Shown piece by piece: positions 36,506 to 48,841 of a stretch of 64,000 bases of DNA. Under the pieces are notes generated by a model. The model worked only from the letters and a program-made list of their open reading frames with translations. It was not told the origin of the DNA and ran no database searches. This stretch comes from Lichenostomus cassidix (Eukaryota; Chordata; Aves; Passeriformes; Meliphagidae), in assembly GCA_008360975.2 (NCBI GenBank), contig CM039195.1, positions 12,639,010 through 12,703,009 of the forward strand, read 5' to 3'. The stretch's first letter is position 1; each line of letters opens with the position of its first letter. A program made the position numbers and the translations under genes.

Positions 36506-38384
36506 GACCCCAGCTGAGATGACAAAATCAAAGCAGGCAAGAAACTAGCAGGAGGTCCAGGCAAGCTAGAAAGGTTATTCAAAGCAATCAATTATCATCT
36601 CTAGTCTCAGTTTTTGAGGTCTGTGTTCTCTACTCTCAAAAACCAGAGATGCAAATGTCTTGACTCAATGAGAAGAAACCAAGGAGTCCATTTATCCATG
36701 TAAGTCCAAAATCAAAAGAAAAAAGTGCATTTTCCAATTCTAGGTTCAATTTGGAGTGATCCAGAGTCCAACCCATGCAGCAAACCTTTCCATTAATATT
36801 TATGTATTTCAGCCCTGAATTTGTCTTTTCTCCTCTGAGTCTCTGAGACTCCAGACCTTCCCATTGCACCATAAAGGGAAACTCACTGCTGATGATGTGC
36901 AAAAGACAAGAAATCACAGGCAAGAGAGGCACAACCAAGCACCTGAGACACACTTAGGACAAAAATGAGGCCTTAAGTCATATTAAAATGTGAGAAAAAA
37001 TGACTGACCACCCCTAGACACAACAACTTATAGTACAAGAAGTGAGGCATCCTTTGTGTTAGGGTGACCGAGAATTTTCTGTCGAGAAATGTGGGATAAA
37101 ACTTCTGCAGGAAACTGATTCAATTGGAATTCTGTCTGCAGGTAGAGCCTAATATAAATTCCAGCTTTTTAGATATTAAAAAAAATCACATCCCTCTCTA
37201 CCTGGGAGATTTCAAAGGTGGTTTTCCTAGAAAGTATTACACAATTAAGCTATTTTTACTGCTGTGTACACTACAGAAAACCAATTGTCAGAGAAACACT
37301 TCACATTTTTCTCCACCGTTGTTTTTCTGTGCAAAGAGAATTGGAAATAATTAAAACATTTTCCTTAATTTCCCCACTGGAAAGGATACTAGGAAAGTCT
37401 GACTAGCAGAAAACATGTATTATTGATTTTTTTTTATATTCTCTCTTGTGAAAAGACACACTCCTTTCCTCCTTTCAAGGAGAGGATCACTGCTAGCCAT
37501 TATGCTGTTGTTGGAAATGGAAGAAGATGTGGCTTCTCCTATTATTCCCCTGTTCTCACACTCCACTTGTTCCTTGCCAGTGAAAACCTTGTAGAAAGGC
37601 TCATAATAAAGGAATGAGAAAATCAGAAAACTTTTATCATGTCTATCTAAATGATGCTAACAGACCTAATTCCAAATGCAAATGGAGAAAAAAAAGGTAA
37701 TTTAGAAGACTGAAGTGACATAAAAAGAAATTATCTTAATTGTGCTTATCACAAAACTTCCCTATTGTAATTGTGATTTAAATATTGTGGGCATCAGCTT
37801 TGATTGCCTGAACAATTGCATTGATTACATATTAATTTGTCTTGAAACACAAACCTGCTTGAATTCAACCTCTCACTTTTTCAACACCATCCCAAGCAAA
37901 ACTACAGAATATTCAAGGTCCCTCCTTGCCCCATCCCCAAAAGGACTCAACTCCCTCTCCTACAGGTATGTGATTTCTTTTCCCCTCTCAAACCCAGCTT
38001 ATTTCAAATAACTAATTAAAAGAGAAACCAGGTAGGAGAGCATCCCAGAGCATCACAACTGAAGAGCAAGAGGAGAGCCGGCTGGTGGCTGAGCTGGAGG
38101 CAGAAATTATTTTGCCCACAGGGGTCAGAATGAGCATCATTCCTGAAGCCACAATCACCTCCTGGCATCCCCCAGCAGCTCTGCCCTGGGATAACTGATT
38201 GTGTGATGAGAACCAACTAGAGCAGCTCAGCAAAGCACCTGAACCAGGCAGTGAAGTTACACACTGAGTAACTCTGAGCAACTCTGAGAACTGCAGAATC
38301 AAAGTGCTTTTTCCTGCCATCAGCCCTGTATAAGCTTTCTGCTTAATGCTGTCAAATTATCTTCTTTTTGTCTGCGAGTTCTCA
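36506..38384. other. No gene seen
   Basis: AT-rich unique sequence with frames up to about 105 codons, none with a recognisable family or paired splice sites. Confidence 0.6.
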
Positions 38385-38460
38385 CCGTCTGCAGCAGTTG
38401 CACTTGCATATCAATGAGTTGTCACACAGCTCCTGTAATTACCCAGCAGAGGTATCTCTG
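38385..38460. promoter_or_regulatory. Candidate conserved noncoding element
   Basis: Contains GCACTTGCATATCAATGAG, which resembles POU/SOX-type sites, and TGTAATTACCCAGCAG. Short, non-repetitive, without coding potential. Confidence 0.18.
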
Positions 38461-41400
38461 CTATCTCCTCCACTCTCCCTGTTCCTCTCCATTAATCTCT
38501 CCTGACTCCACAAGGAGAGGCTGCCCAGGGCTGGGGATGAAGGAACAGCAGCAGCAAACCTGAGAGCAGACACTGTCTAAGCGATTTTGCACTGCTCTGT
38601 TCAGCAAACAGCACCTGTCCGTGTGTGCCTGGTATATCCTGACGTTTCCATGGTGTTCCCATGTCTGCAGCTCTGCTCTGGGATGGACAATCTCCTGACA
38701 CAGCCCTGCCCTTGCCCAGGGAGAAGGGAGGATTCCAGCAGCACAGCCAGCTAGCTGAGGCTCAGCCCTGCCTGCAGGGTGACAGCACAGGCTGCTCACT
38801 CACTAGCTGAAGTTGCAAACAGCACCAGCAGCCCAATTTCAGTTTCCTTCCATGCTTGTCTGAGATGTCATTTGGGGAAATTCGGATATTTTCATGCATT
38901 TGCTTTCCACAAACTGGCTAGGAAATAAGGAAATTATATGCTCTGGGAGCTGGTGGTGGCCTGTCACATTGTTTTGGTCAGGGTGGCTCTGTTGGTGTCG
39001 CTCTGAATTTTCAATCACCTACCTGTGACTCAGTGGTAACCCCAGGAAGAAATTTTGGGGCATGAACATGGAAAATGAGCTATAACCTCCTCATCTTGCA
39101 CTGTGCATCTTTGGGAAAAACACACAGCAAAACACATGGGGGTTTATAACTCAAGAATAAGCAACAGTGCAGAATCAAAATGCAACTCTTATATGAAACA
39201 GATGAATATAAAGGTCACTTTCCACCAGGAGTAAATAACTTTCAGTTTGGGGGAATCACTGTAGGTGAAGGGGAAAGAAACAAACCATTTGATTTGGGGG
39301 GAAATTGGTTAGACAGAAGGTGTTTCAAAATATAATCAAAAAATAATTAGAAAAAGGAACAAGCCAAAGGACAAACATCTGTGACAGAAGGATGTGGAGA
39401 GATAAACAAATCCTATGTATGACAGTTAATTTCAGTTCAGACCAGAATCCTGCTGGGCTACATTTGGATAGTCTGTAAACACCCTGGGAAAAAAGAAAAC
39501 TCCCATCAATTTCAGTGTGAACTGTGGCAACATCAACAACCAAAAGAATGGAAAACCAAACCAAAGAGACTGCAAATATCAAATTTCAACACAACCACAC
39601 CAAACAGGGATAACAAATAACAGTAGAGGGAAACTGCAGCCATTAACAGACCGAGAGTTCTTCACAAGTCATGAGGCAAGAATACTGAGAAACAAATATA
39701 CACTGAAATCCTGCACTTTGGTTTTCTAAATGCCACAGATGAGAGAGGGAAAAGCCTAATTGACATAACTCTAGCAGGAAAAATTACCATTTTGTTTGAT
39801 GGACATTGCAGAGAAAAGCAGCAGCAAGATGCTGAGAAGCACTGCAACCTCCCTAATTGAGTTGCTGAAACAAATCTCTTGGCTTTTTGTGTTTTGTGAT
39901 TAATTCTTTAGCTGAGTTGAAGTTTGTTTGGGAGCAGTCTCGGGTAAATATACAGTTATATAAGTCTGCCTCACCATAAAATAAGTGTTATTAACAGCCC
40001 TCTATGGATAATCAAAGTTACCATTTCTTTTTCTGCAAATATTCTGGAGTATTTGTTGAAAACTTGATGCCAGCATGCTTATTGAATACCAATAAACTCA
40101 TCTGCCAGAGTATTTGGGAAAAGCAAACACAAAGCAGGTGCAAATGAACTCTGATTAAATTTGTTCAAAACTTCGAGCAAATACTAAAGTTAGGAGATGA
40201 GTGGAAATGTGTTTTTCATATTTGGCTAACTGTAATTGCAATTTCTATCCAGTCAAACCAGGATAATTAAGCACAAGACAGAAAAGAATCTGGCAGAAGG
40301 CTGAGCAAAGTAACTTTTGCTAAAGAAAGAGAAAAAATAAGGTTCTAGTGGTTATGTAAATAGAGTTAATAGGAGAATGTTACTATAGCACCAAAACCCC
40401 AAACAAAGAAATATAAAGCAAGTTGTTATTAGGAAAACTTACTTAGTCAGCACAACTAATTAGTTACTAATAAAATTATGGTAATAATTGGGATCAAAGA
40501 CAATTTTAGGCTAAATTTAGTAAGTGAGCACCAGCTCTGAGAGCATGGCTTTGTTTTGAGCAGAAACAAAACAGGATTCCTGGTAAAGCAGGAAATACTA
40601 TGGCCTGGATTTCCAGCACCATCCAGCAGCTGAACTGCCATCATCTGCCCCAGACATTTCTGGGAGTTCACAGGATGTGCAGAAATACCCACAGCTCTGG
40701 GGTGAAGTCAGCTGTCACCTCAACTGCATTCCCCTTTGACAAATAGCTGCTTATTTGCTAGCATCGTCACTGCAGCTGAACTGAATTGGGTTAAACATAA
40801 AGGAATATAAAAGAGACTCCAGCTGAGCAGGAATGTTTGGGTTGGAGCAGGCAGAGAGGACATGGAGAAGAAAAGGCACTGTGTGTTTAATAAAGTGGCT
40901 ACTTTACCTTGGAACACTTCCAGAATGATAAGCAACCCTATTTAAGGAACACAGTTACCTCCTCATTGTCAGCTTATGCAAATGACAAAAGCACAGAAGA
41001 ATTAAGGATAGAAGAGTGAAAATTATTTCCAGAAGAGATGACTGGCTGTTCTTGAGAAGGAAAACATGAAGAATAAAACACTTTGCTCCGTGAACAAATT
41101 ATCTGCATCTTCTTTTTGGAGCCTATGGATTTGATTTGCTCAATGAATGATTTGATTTAAACTCTAGAAAGGTGGTTTAAATGTTTTCCAGTACTAAGAT
41201 ACCTTTTACTGACCTGGGACCTGGCTGCTGACTGTCTTATCTGACTGAAAACATATTTCAACCAGACTTTTATCCAGATTTGGAATAATCCAACAGCTAC
41301 TTCCAAGGAACTCACAGATGGACAGAGAGGAATTTGCTGTTGGCAACATCATCATCACCACTTCCTCTGAGCAGGAGGAGTCTGAGCTCTCTGGGTAACC

Positions 41401-41869
41401 CAGGCAGACTGAAAGTTTCTCAACACAGAGCACAAAACCACTGCTCCTGAGTTCAAATCAATGGGAAAACCTTCCCAGTGAGTGACTAGAAGTGTTCTCA
41501 TGGGATTTTGGGATGGGCAGCACAAGAGCTCCCAGCCAGGTGAGTAGACAGCAGGTTTTTGCTGCAGAACAAACCACCCTGTCTGGGGGGGGAAAGCATT
41601 GTGGAGTCCTTGCTGACCATTGAATATCCTTGCTCTGGAGCAAACATCCACCACTATCAGAATAATAAAGAGATGGAAAAAACCTGCCAGTGCTGCCAAA
41701 TTTTCAGATCAAATGAATTCTTTCTTTAATAAATTGATGGACTTGGCCCAACGGTGACTTTCAGAAAACATCTGCTGAACTTTTGCAAACCATTTTGTTT
41801 TTCTTTTAGCCAGCAGTTAAAGCTTCAGGGATTTTGAGAGCAGAGCACTAAAATTTAGCTAGACCTTCC
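38461..41869. other. No gene seen
   Basis: Mostly AT-rich. A GC-richer stretch at 38460-38800 gives two overlapping minus-strand frames, and 41355-41699 another of 114 codons. None resembles a known protein. Confidence 0.6.
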
Positions 41870-42150
41870 TTATTAAAAGGGAAATCTTCAGTAATTAGCT
41901 CTTCCCCTAACTGCTTTTTGGCTCTCATTACAAACAAAGTGCTATGCTAATATACCTTGTGTTGCAAATGTTTCACAATTCCTGCTAATCAAATTAAACT
42001 CAATTTTCAGCAAATAAACCCTCAATGCAGTTAATGGAAAACAAGGAACGGCGCTACTTTGCCTGAGAATGGGTCATTACCACAAGCTCCTAATTACAAG
42101 TACCTTAATGCATAATGTAAAGCACAGCCTTATATAGGCTCTTAAGAATT
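41870..42150. promoter_or_regulatory. Candidate conserved noncoding block
   Basis: Successive words such as CAGTAATTAGCTC, CTGCTAATCAAATTAAACTC, CTCCTAATTACAAG and CCTTAATGCATAATG give one homeodomain-type motif about every 30-60 bases. A rare CpG pair occurs in GGAACGGCGC near 42046. No repeat and no long frame. One of the better regulatory candidates here. Confidence 0.3.
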
Positions 42151-43689
42151 AAAGCTGTAGCAGGATCAAAGACTTGATGTGTCCTTGAATGTTTTATATG
42201 TACATTTGAATACAGATGGAGAAAAGCAACAAAGAGAAACAGAGCAAAGCTGCAAAACACAGAGATTCATTCACTTCCCCACCCTTCAAAATGTATAATA
42301 ATAATAATTTATGCAGTAGATGAGTCTGCAGAGAAAGACTGATTTTGACTCAGGACACATTCTGAAACCAATTTTCATTTGCCTCCTCCTCTACCCTCTT
42401 GATAGAGAATGTTTCACACCTACCAGTTAATGAAGGATTATTACTTTCCTCTAGAGTAAGTTGCAAATACAACCAAGGTTAAAGCAAAGGACGTTCATCC
42501 TGAATTAGGTTATATGATGCCATCAAACAGGAGCCCAGGTGATTGATGACATATTGCTATTGCTGCACCAGGCATTTATCAATACTACGCTAGGAATTAT
42601 TTTCCAGTTTAGTTCTCTTATTGTCACATGATGGTATATTTTATCAAATTTACTTAACTGAAAAAAAAATAAAATAAAAACCCAGAGAGAAAAGCAATGG
42701 AAACAGCAGAAGGCATAATAAATCACAGTGATCAACTTACAAAATACAGACTGTGGCATCACTTGCCAGTCAGAACTGTGCTGCTGTGAGTGAATTCACA
42801 CAGGTTGCATTTTTTACTCTGAGATTTCCCAAACAATCTGCAGGAATGGCACATGGCAGCCACTGCAGCCCAGCCCAGGAGCCACACCTTACCCAAGTCC
42901 TGCTGAGCCATTCAGCTAGAATGCTACTATCACTAAAAAAGTCTGTTTCACCAAACCAACATTTTTTTCATTTTTCTGGGAAAAAAAAAAATCTATTTAT
43001 TTTCCTGGAAGATTATTACACAGAGCTTTGAAACTTTCTGCAAGATGAACACTTTGTGCTCTAACTTGCTCTGGATATAAAGAATTCATATTAAATTATA
43101 TCTGGTACAACGGTAAATCTTCACACTGGTGCATTTGCAAAATTCCTGCATGTTGCTGTTAGCTTCACTTGCCTCTCCTCACACTCATTATCATTAATAC
43201 AACATGAACTGCCTGTGCCTATCCTCCTGACACCACAGATTGTGTAAAACTCAGCTCTTCCTTCAGCTTTGTAGTTGTCCTCTCCCTGAAGGGCATGCAA
43301 GCACAGAATGGGAATCATGGCTATTTAAAAGAAAATTAGTTCCTCTTTGGGTATCCACAGAGCTGTGGAGAAAGCAGGCTCTGGAAAATCCTACCTTTTA
43401 CACTGATCTCATCCTGGGCCTCGGAAAATTAAAAATATTATTGGGAATTTGCAAAGAGCAGTCAATAAACAGCAGCTCCTTCTCCACCTCCCACACACTC
43501 TCAGCCACTTCTGCTTCCCTGTACAACCAACAGGGAGAAGTAAACATCTTAAAAGTAAACGTGGAAGGAGTTTGTGCTAGGGAATAATACATAGAAATAT
43601 TCAAAATTCAGGCAGCTTGAGATGTTTGCTTGAAGCTCCTGCAGGAACAGCAATTGAGACAGACACTTGTCCTGCCATGAACACAGCCT
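42151..43689. other. No gene seen
   Basis: AT-rich sequence with the short (ATA)n, A-rich runs near 42661-42680 and 42981-42990, and no recognisable frame. Confidence 0.6.
42296..42309 (+). repeat. Short (ATA)n microsatellite
   Basis: About four to five ATA units in AT-rich sequence. Short and unremarkable. Confidence 0.8.
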
Positions 43690-43763
43690 GGGATGGGATG
43701 GGATGGGATAATGGGATGGGATAATGGGATGGGATAATGGGATGGGATAATGGGATGGGATGG
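43690..43763 (+). repeat. GGGAT-based minisatellite
   Basis: The tract is built from GGGAT pentamers. After three GGGAT units, a 13-bp unit GGGATGGGATAAT repeats four times with no obvious differences, then GGGATGGGATGG ends it. It is purine/GT-rich on the plus strand with closely spaced G-triplets. It is probably length-variable. The open frames reading SHPIIPSHY-like repeats on the minus strand are by-products of the array. Confidence 0.95.
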
Positions 43764-45454
43764 TTCTCTAGAGGAAAAGCTCTCAAGGGTTGAATGGAGA
43801 AATATTAGGAGTAATATTAACAACAGATCATCCAAATCTGAGTCCTGCCCAGGCAGTTCTGCTTTCTTTTAAGATTTTCCTTATGTATCTCTGAAGTATT
43901 TGACTATAAAATGTGTAATTATGAGCAGCATTAAAAGCAATGAGTTTCTGACAAGCTGTTAGATGGAATGTTCTAATAGATTTAAAAAGTGCCTGAATAC
44001 TGACTGTTTCTGAAGAACTTCTTTCTGTGTCTGGAGATAAATTCTCCTAAGATCTAGAACCTTAGGCTTCTGCTGTTATATAAAGAGATCACTGATTTCA
44101 AATTCTCTGACCAATTTTTAGTTCTTCCCAGACTTTGCACCTTTACTTTGTTCCAAAGCAATTTGCATTTCTGGAATTTTCATCCCTTGTCCGTTGCCTT
44201 CCCCCTCCTTTGCAGTAACCATTGACAGTTTGGAGGGAAAAGCCTGCTCTGGGATCAAACCCAGCTGGTTTCAGACAGAATTCCCGTCCTTCTCACTGAC
44301 CATCCACAAACAGCACTCTCTGTCTCACAATTCCCAGACTGGTTTATTCATAACAAAGTGCCTTATCTCACCCAACTGCATTTCAAAATATTATGCAAAT
44401 AGTTTTCAGACTCTGTGTAAAATGCCCCATATCCATCCTCTATACAGCTGTAATTTTCACCTTTTTTTACTTCGAGCTGTAGTGGTTTATGCATAATTTT
44501 GGTAAAAGAGGCTGAACTGAAATTCCATCTCACAAAGAAATAAAGACTGTGGGGTTTTTCTGAATCACCTTCAAAACCAAAGGCAAAGCTTAATAGGCAA
44601 GTCAAGGGAATTTACAGGATCCAAACCATCTGTGCCAGAGCATTAAAAATTGCAGTTGCACTGAAAAAACCTGAGGTTCAGCTATGCAGCTTTGTAGGTA
44701 CTGGATATGTCCATGCCTGAGAAGGGGAAAAAAGAAATTAGAACTCAGTAAGAACTTGAATATTTATTTGTGTTTCCTTCAAGTACTGGGTAGCAAAAGT
44801 TTCCAGCAGATCAGCAAAAATATAACACTATTATCCACCTTTCTGGGGAAATAGATGTGTAAAGTCTTTGATGCCTTTAGAACCCTTTCCAATAAAGGTT
44901 TGTTTTCAGTGTACCCATAGCCCTCATTTTCTTCTAGGTAACTTCCAATAGTTCCAGCTGCACTATCTCTGTTCCCACCAGCATTAACAAATGGGATCTG
45001 TAGAGTTTTAATTATTTCCCTTAAAACAAACTGAAATCATGGTAAGAACGATATTTTCAATGAAGTATTTATATGCAAACAAAAAGATTTTCAAGATAGC
45101 CCCTTTCCCTCTTTCCAGACTTTTGTCTGATGCCTCTCCAGCTCCTGCACTGGGAAGATTCCTGGCCTACAAATTGTTTGACTTAAGCTCTGCATTGTTA
45201 CCTGATGGCCAAGGGATTCCCATAAATTGTCCCAAACTCTGCAGTTCATTCTCAAACAGAATTTCATTGAACTCAGACTTTTTAACCCTCAGGAGAAAGC
45301 TCGTCTTGTTTCTCAGACATCTAAAAGCAAAGTGAGAATTACAGGCTGATTTCAATAAATGCCTTCAGCGTGAGCACCAGCCAGTCCTGGAACACACTCT
45401 GAGTGCCACTCATTTTCTAGTGCAAACAAACAGAGATATCATTCCCAGACACAC
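43764..45454. other. No gene seen
   Basis: Unique AT-rich sequence. An acceptor-like CCTTCCCCCTCCTTTGCAG near 44198-44216 has no suitable donor within a plausible exon length, so it is not called. Confidence 0.6.
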
Positions 45455-45625
45455 GTCGTTAAGGCATTGCTAATTACACACAATAAGCCAGTGATACAAT
45501 CTTACTCATATATTAATAGAAGGAGACATTGCAGATACTGGGCTGATGTACAAGTGACAGCGGAGAGATATTAATTTGGTGTGTATCACATGTCATAGCA
45601 CAAGTTGGATTTTCACAGTCTCTCT
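45455..45625. promoter_or_regulatory. Candidate conserved noncoding element
   Basis: CGTTAAGGCATTGCTAATTA, ATATTAATAGAAGGAGAC, TGACAGCGGAGAG (TGACAG is a MEIS/TGIF-type core) and GATATTAATTTGGTG occur in order. The stretch contains CpGs in an otherwise CpG-poor neighbourhood. Confidence 0.25.
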
Positions 45626-48600
45626 CAGTTCTCATGACAGCAGACAATTATAAAGTGAGAAGTTTGCTTGCAGGTAATCCCAAACCAAAAACCAGATCAA
45701 ATTATTAAAGTAACACTACCAACAGCAAACGGTGTTTTCAGAGAAGAAGCACAAATGTGCACACACAGAGGCTGTATTTGTAGAAATTGCCATGAAGGAA
45801 CATTTCCCTCTTCAAATCTCATCAAAATAAGAGCATCCCTGCTCTTCATCACTATTTCTAAAACATGCAGAAAATTTAAATCTATATAAACAACATCTAG
45901 AGCTGCAAACTCATCAAGGAAAACCTCTGAAGAAAATAATATCCCTTTTTCATATCTTTGCAACTTAAACAAACCTTGAGTTGTTTGTTAGACAATTCCA
46001 CATGGACTTTCATCATTGCTGTCACTGTTTCACCAATAAAGTGTGTTGTTGTAAAACACTGGAGACTTCAGAAGCCAATATAAAAATCTCTGCCGTATGA
46101 AGTAATTTTATGTCACTACTCTGGTTATTTCAGAACTGGCTGCAAATAAGAGCCTGAGGATGATTTAATGTGTCCTCGACCCATCATGGCCATGGTTAAA
46201 CAAAGTAAACACATCACTCTTTAGCAGTGATTTATAAGTGGAGGAAAAGCACAAACCAGCCATGATAAACAGAGCATTGGAAAACATTCTGAGGGGAACT
46301 AGAAGTATCTGAAAATGCCTTTCTTCACTTATTTCTATATTGCATTCCTCAGTAAAACAAAATCCCAGTGACCATCCACAGGAGGATTTATTAGAACTAA
46401 AATCACCACTTCCAAACAAGATCCCAAGATACCCCTGCTGGAGTGCAGATTGAGGCATTCACATGTGATTACACACCAGCAATTGCTACTTCCAGAGCAG
46501 CTGTAAAATAGAGCAGCCACCTTTCAAAGCTCACAGAAAACACTCAGCCCCTTCAGGGGGGAAAACACAAATCTGGGAACTCCTGTGTGATAGTTTGATA
46601 ACTGCACCACTGACCCAACTGCACAGCACTGATGATGTTCTCTTTCCAGCCTGCCCAGACACAGGAGATTTACCTTGCTGTCCAACCCTGAGTTCCTCAG
46701 CAGCCCCTGCTTGCTGCCCTCTGCCCTGGGGACTGTCTGAGCAGTCTGGGCTGAGCTTTGCTGTCAGTGAGCTGTGGAACCACAGCCACAGAGCTGCAGA
46801 GCTCACCCTCTGCCCAGCATCAGTGAAGGGTTTGTTTGCAGCCAGGCAGCCCCAGAGAGCTGTTTGCACAACTGTAGGGAGGAACTGATGCTGGAGAAAC
46901 CATCCCAGCACAGCCCTGGATGAACTGCACTGATGGCAAGGTGCTCTGCATGCGCTGCTCTGTGCTGGCAGCCAGGGCAGGGAAAGAGGGGATAACTTTT
47001 TGGGATAACTTTGGGTGTGTGCACAACTCCAGCATGCTGGAAACGGCTTGGAAAAGGATAAAAGCTCACCACAAAGGGCTGGGAGGTGCACTGTGACCTA
47101 CAGGACACAACTCCAATTAAGACTTCTCATTAGAATGAGGACTGGAAATTTCAGTGCAGAGGTTTGTGGCTGCTGCCCAATATCCCAAAGGCCCTTCTGG
47201 AGGAGGCAGGAGCTGGGGATTCCCTGGGGCACATCTGGACTCATCCCCTGAGGAAAAGTCGCCCTTTCATGAAAATCTTCATCTAAGGGCTTAAGAGATT
47301 AGTGCTGCTGCATGTCTGGACAAACTGACAACTCACTTTCTCACCTCTTAGGTACTCATATAATTGAAAAATGTGCCCAGATAGAGTCATGCATCATAAC
47401 ATTTGGCATCTGAGATGACTAAAAAATAAGATGACCAAAAAATGCCCAATCCCAAAAAACAACAAAAGTTTTGGGAAGTGGGTTTTGGTTGGTTTTCTTG
47501 GCCTTTTTTATTATTTTTTTTTTAAACACATTTCAATTGAGCTGGAGAGAGCAAATTTGGCCAATACCATGGAGTTCCATTTTTCTCCAGAATATCACAA
47601 TTAGGTTTAATTTAGAGATCAGGACAACTCTATTCTCATCCATGCAGTCCCTGCATTCTGTGCCTTTGTGCTGGATACACTGGGAATTATTTGTGGAAGC
47701 AGTAGACAAAACTGTCTCCTGAGTGGTGATGCTGCATGCTTAGAATTGCCAAGTCTTATGATGAGAGAGCTGAAAAAACTGATTATTCCCAGGCATGAAA
47801 AATAAACTACTGGAAACAGTTTTCCTAAATTCTGCCTGTAGTTCTGTTATAATTTTCTGGCTGTGAGAGATATTTGGAAACCAAACCTGTCCTGTGTTAG
47901 CTTTGAGACTGCAGTGTTCTACCTGAGGGCAGGAGGTCTTATTTCAGTATTAATGAAGCAGATTGCAATATTGGAAATCACACCCATGACAGCACAATAT
48001 TTGTTCAAAGTTCAGCCTCCATGTCTTTTGTTATCTGTGCTGGGCAGCCTCAAATCAGAAATAAAAACTTAAACAGTTTTCCTCAATAAACACATTCCTT
48101 CCATAGCTTTGCCAGGTCCTCTCTGTTGCCCTTCCTTAATTATGGAATCCTTCTGAGGCACAAGATGCATGTTATTTTCATCAGTGAGAGATAAGAGATG
48201 TCAGCAGAGAACTGAGCTATTGCTATACTTAGTCATAATCCTCCTATCACTTAAAAAGTCAACTGGAGATCTTTTTCAATAAAGCCATCGACAGGGATTC
48301 CAACATAAACACTGGATTTAGGCACATAAGCTTAATTGACTTTCAAAAAGAGATGAGCATCTCTTCCACTTAGGCTCTTCTGATAACGCCACCCTGAGCA
48401 GCTCAGGTTTAGGGATGCAATCATTAACTCAGGGAGGAGGAGCCAAAAATAAGAACATAGAAAGATCACTATCTAGCTCCGTTCTTTATAGGGAAGTTTA
48501 AAAAAGAAATCAAAGTTAACTCATTCTTGCTGTAAAATTCTTCTCAGTGTAAGAATTCTCAGAAGCAGCTGCGATGCAGTTATCTTGGTATTGATTTTCT

Positions 48601-48727
48601 GCAGTGTCACCTGAACTGCAAAGGGTGCTGGGGATTTAATTGCAGGTACATTTCACAGGAACTTCTAACACGAGTTACATAACAACCTTCATAATGTTTT
48701 CTTTCTCTTTTTTGTTTTTCCCTATAG
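45626..48727. other. No gene seen; GC-rich patch 46600-47250
   Basis: The 186-codon minus-strand frame at 46531-47091 coincides with the GC-rich patch and with overlapping frames on both strands. Near 47410-47446 a short imperfect ATGACYAAAAAAT duplication occurs. The rest is AT-rich. Confidence 0.55.
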
Positions 48728-48841
48728 TTTTGTTTGATCCCTCTTCTCACAGCCCCATTTTATCTGCCCTCCCTCTCCAGCAGTCCAAGGCTCACAAGGT
48801 CGTGACAGCAACTCCCATATGGAATGAGACACTGAAACCAG
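48728..48841 (+). other. Weak candidate exon, 114 bp
   Basis: A pyrimidine-rich tract ending TTTTTGTTTTTCCCTATAG (48709-48727) is a good splice-acceptor match, and CCAG followed by GTAACC at 48841/48842 is a good donor match. The 114 bp between them is open in the frame encoding LFDPSSHSPILSALPLQQ and then SKAHKVVTATPIWNETLKP. In that frame both splice points fall after the first base of a codon, so the exon would be symmetric. The translation contains no domain I recognise. A noncoding RNA exon or a chance pairing of splice motifs is at least as likely. Confidence 0.18.

Noticed and set aside
43601..43835. Minus-strand frames with SHPIIPSHYPIPLSHP-like repeats
   Set aside because: Direct translation of the GGGAT minisatellite.
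46531..47091. 186-codon minus-strand frame
   Set aside because: Lies exactly in a GC-rich, stop-poor patch with overlapping frames on both strands and no recognisable family.
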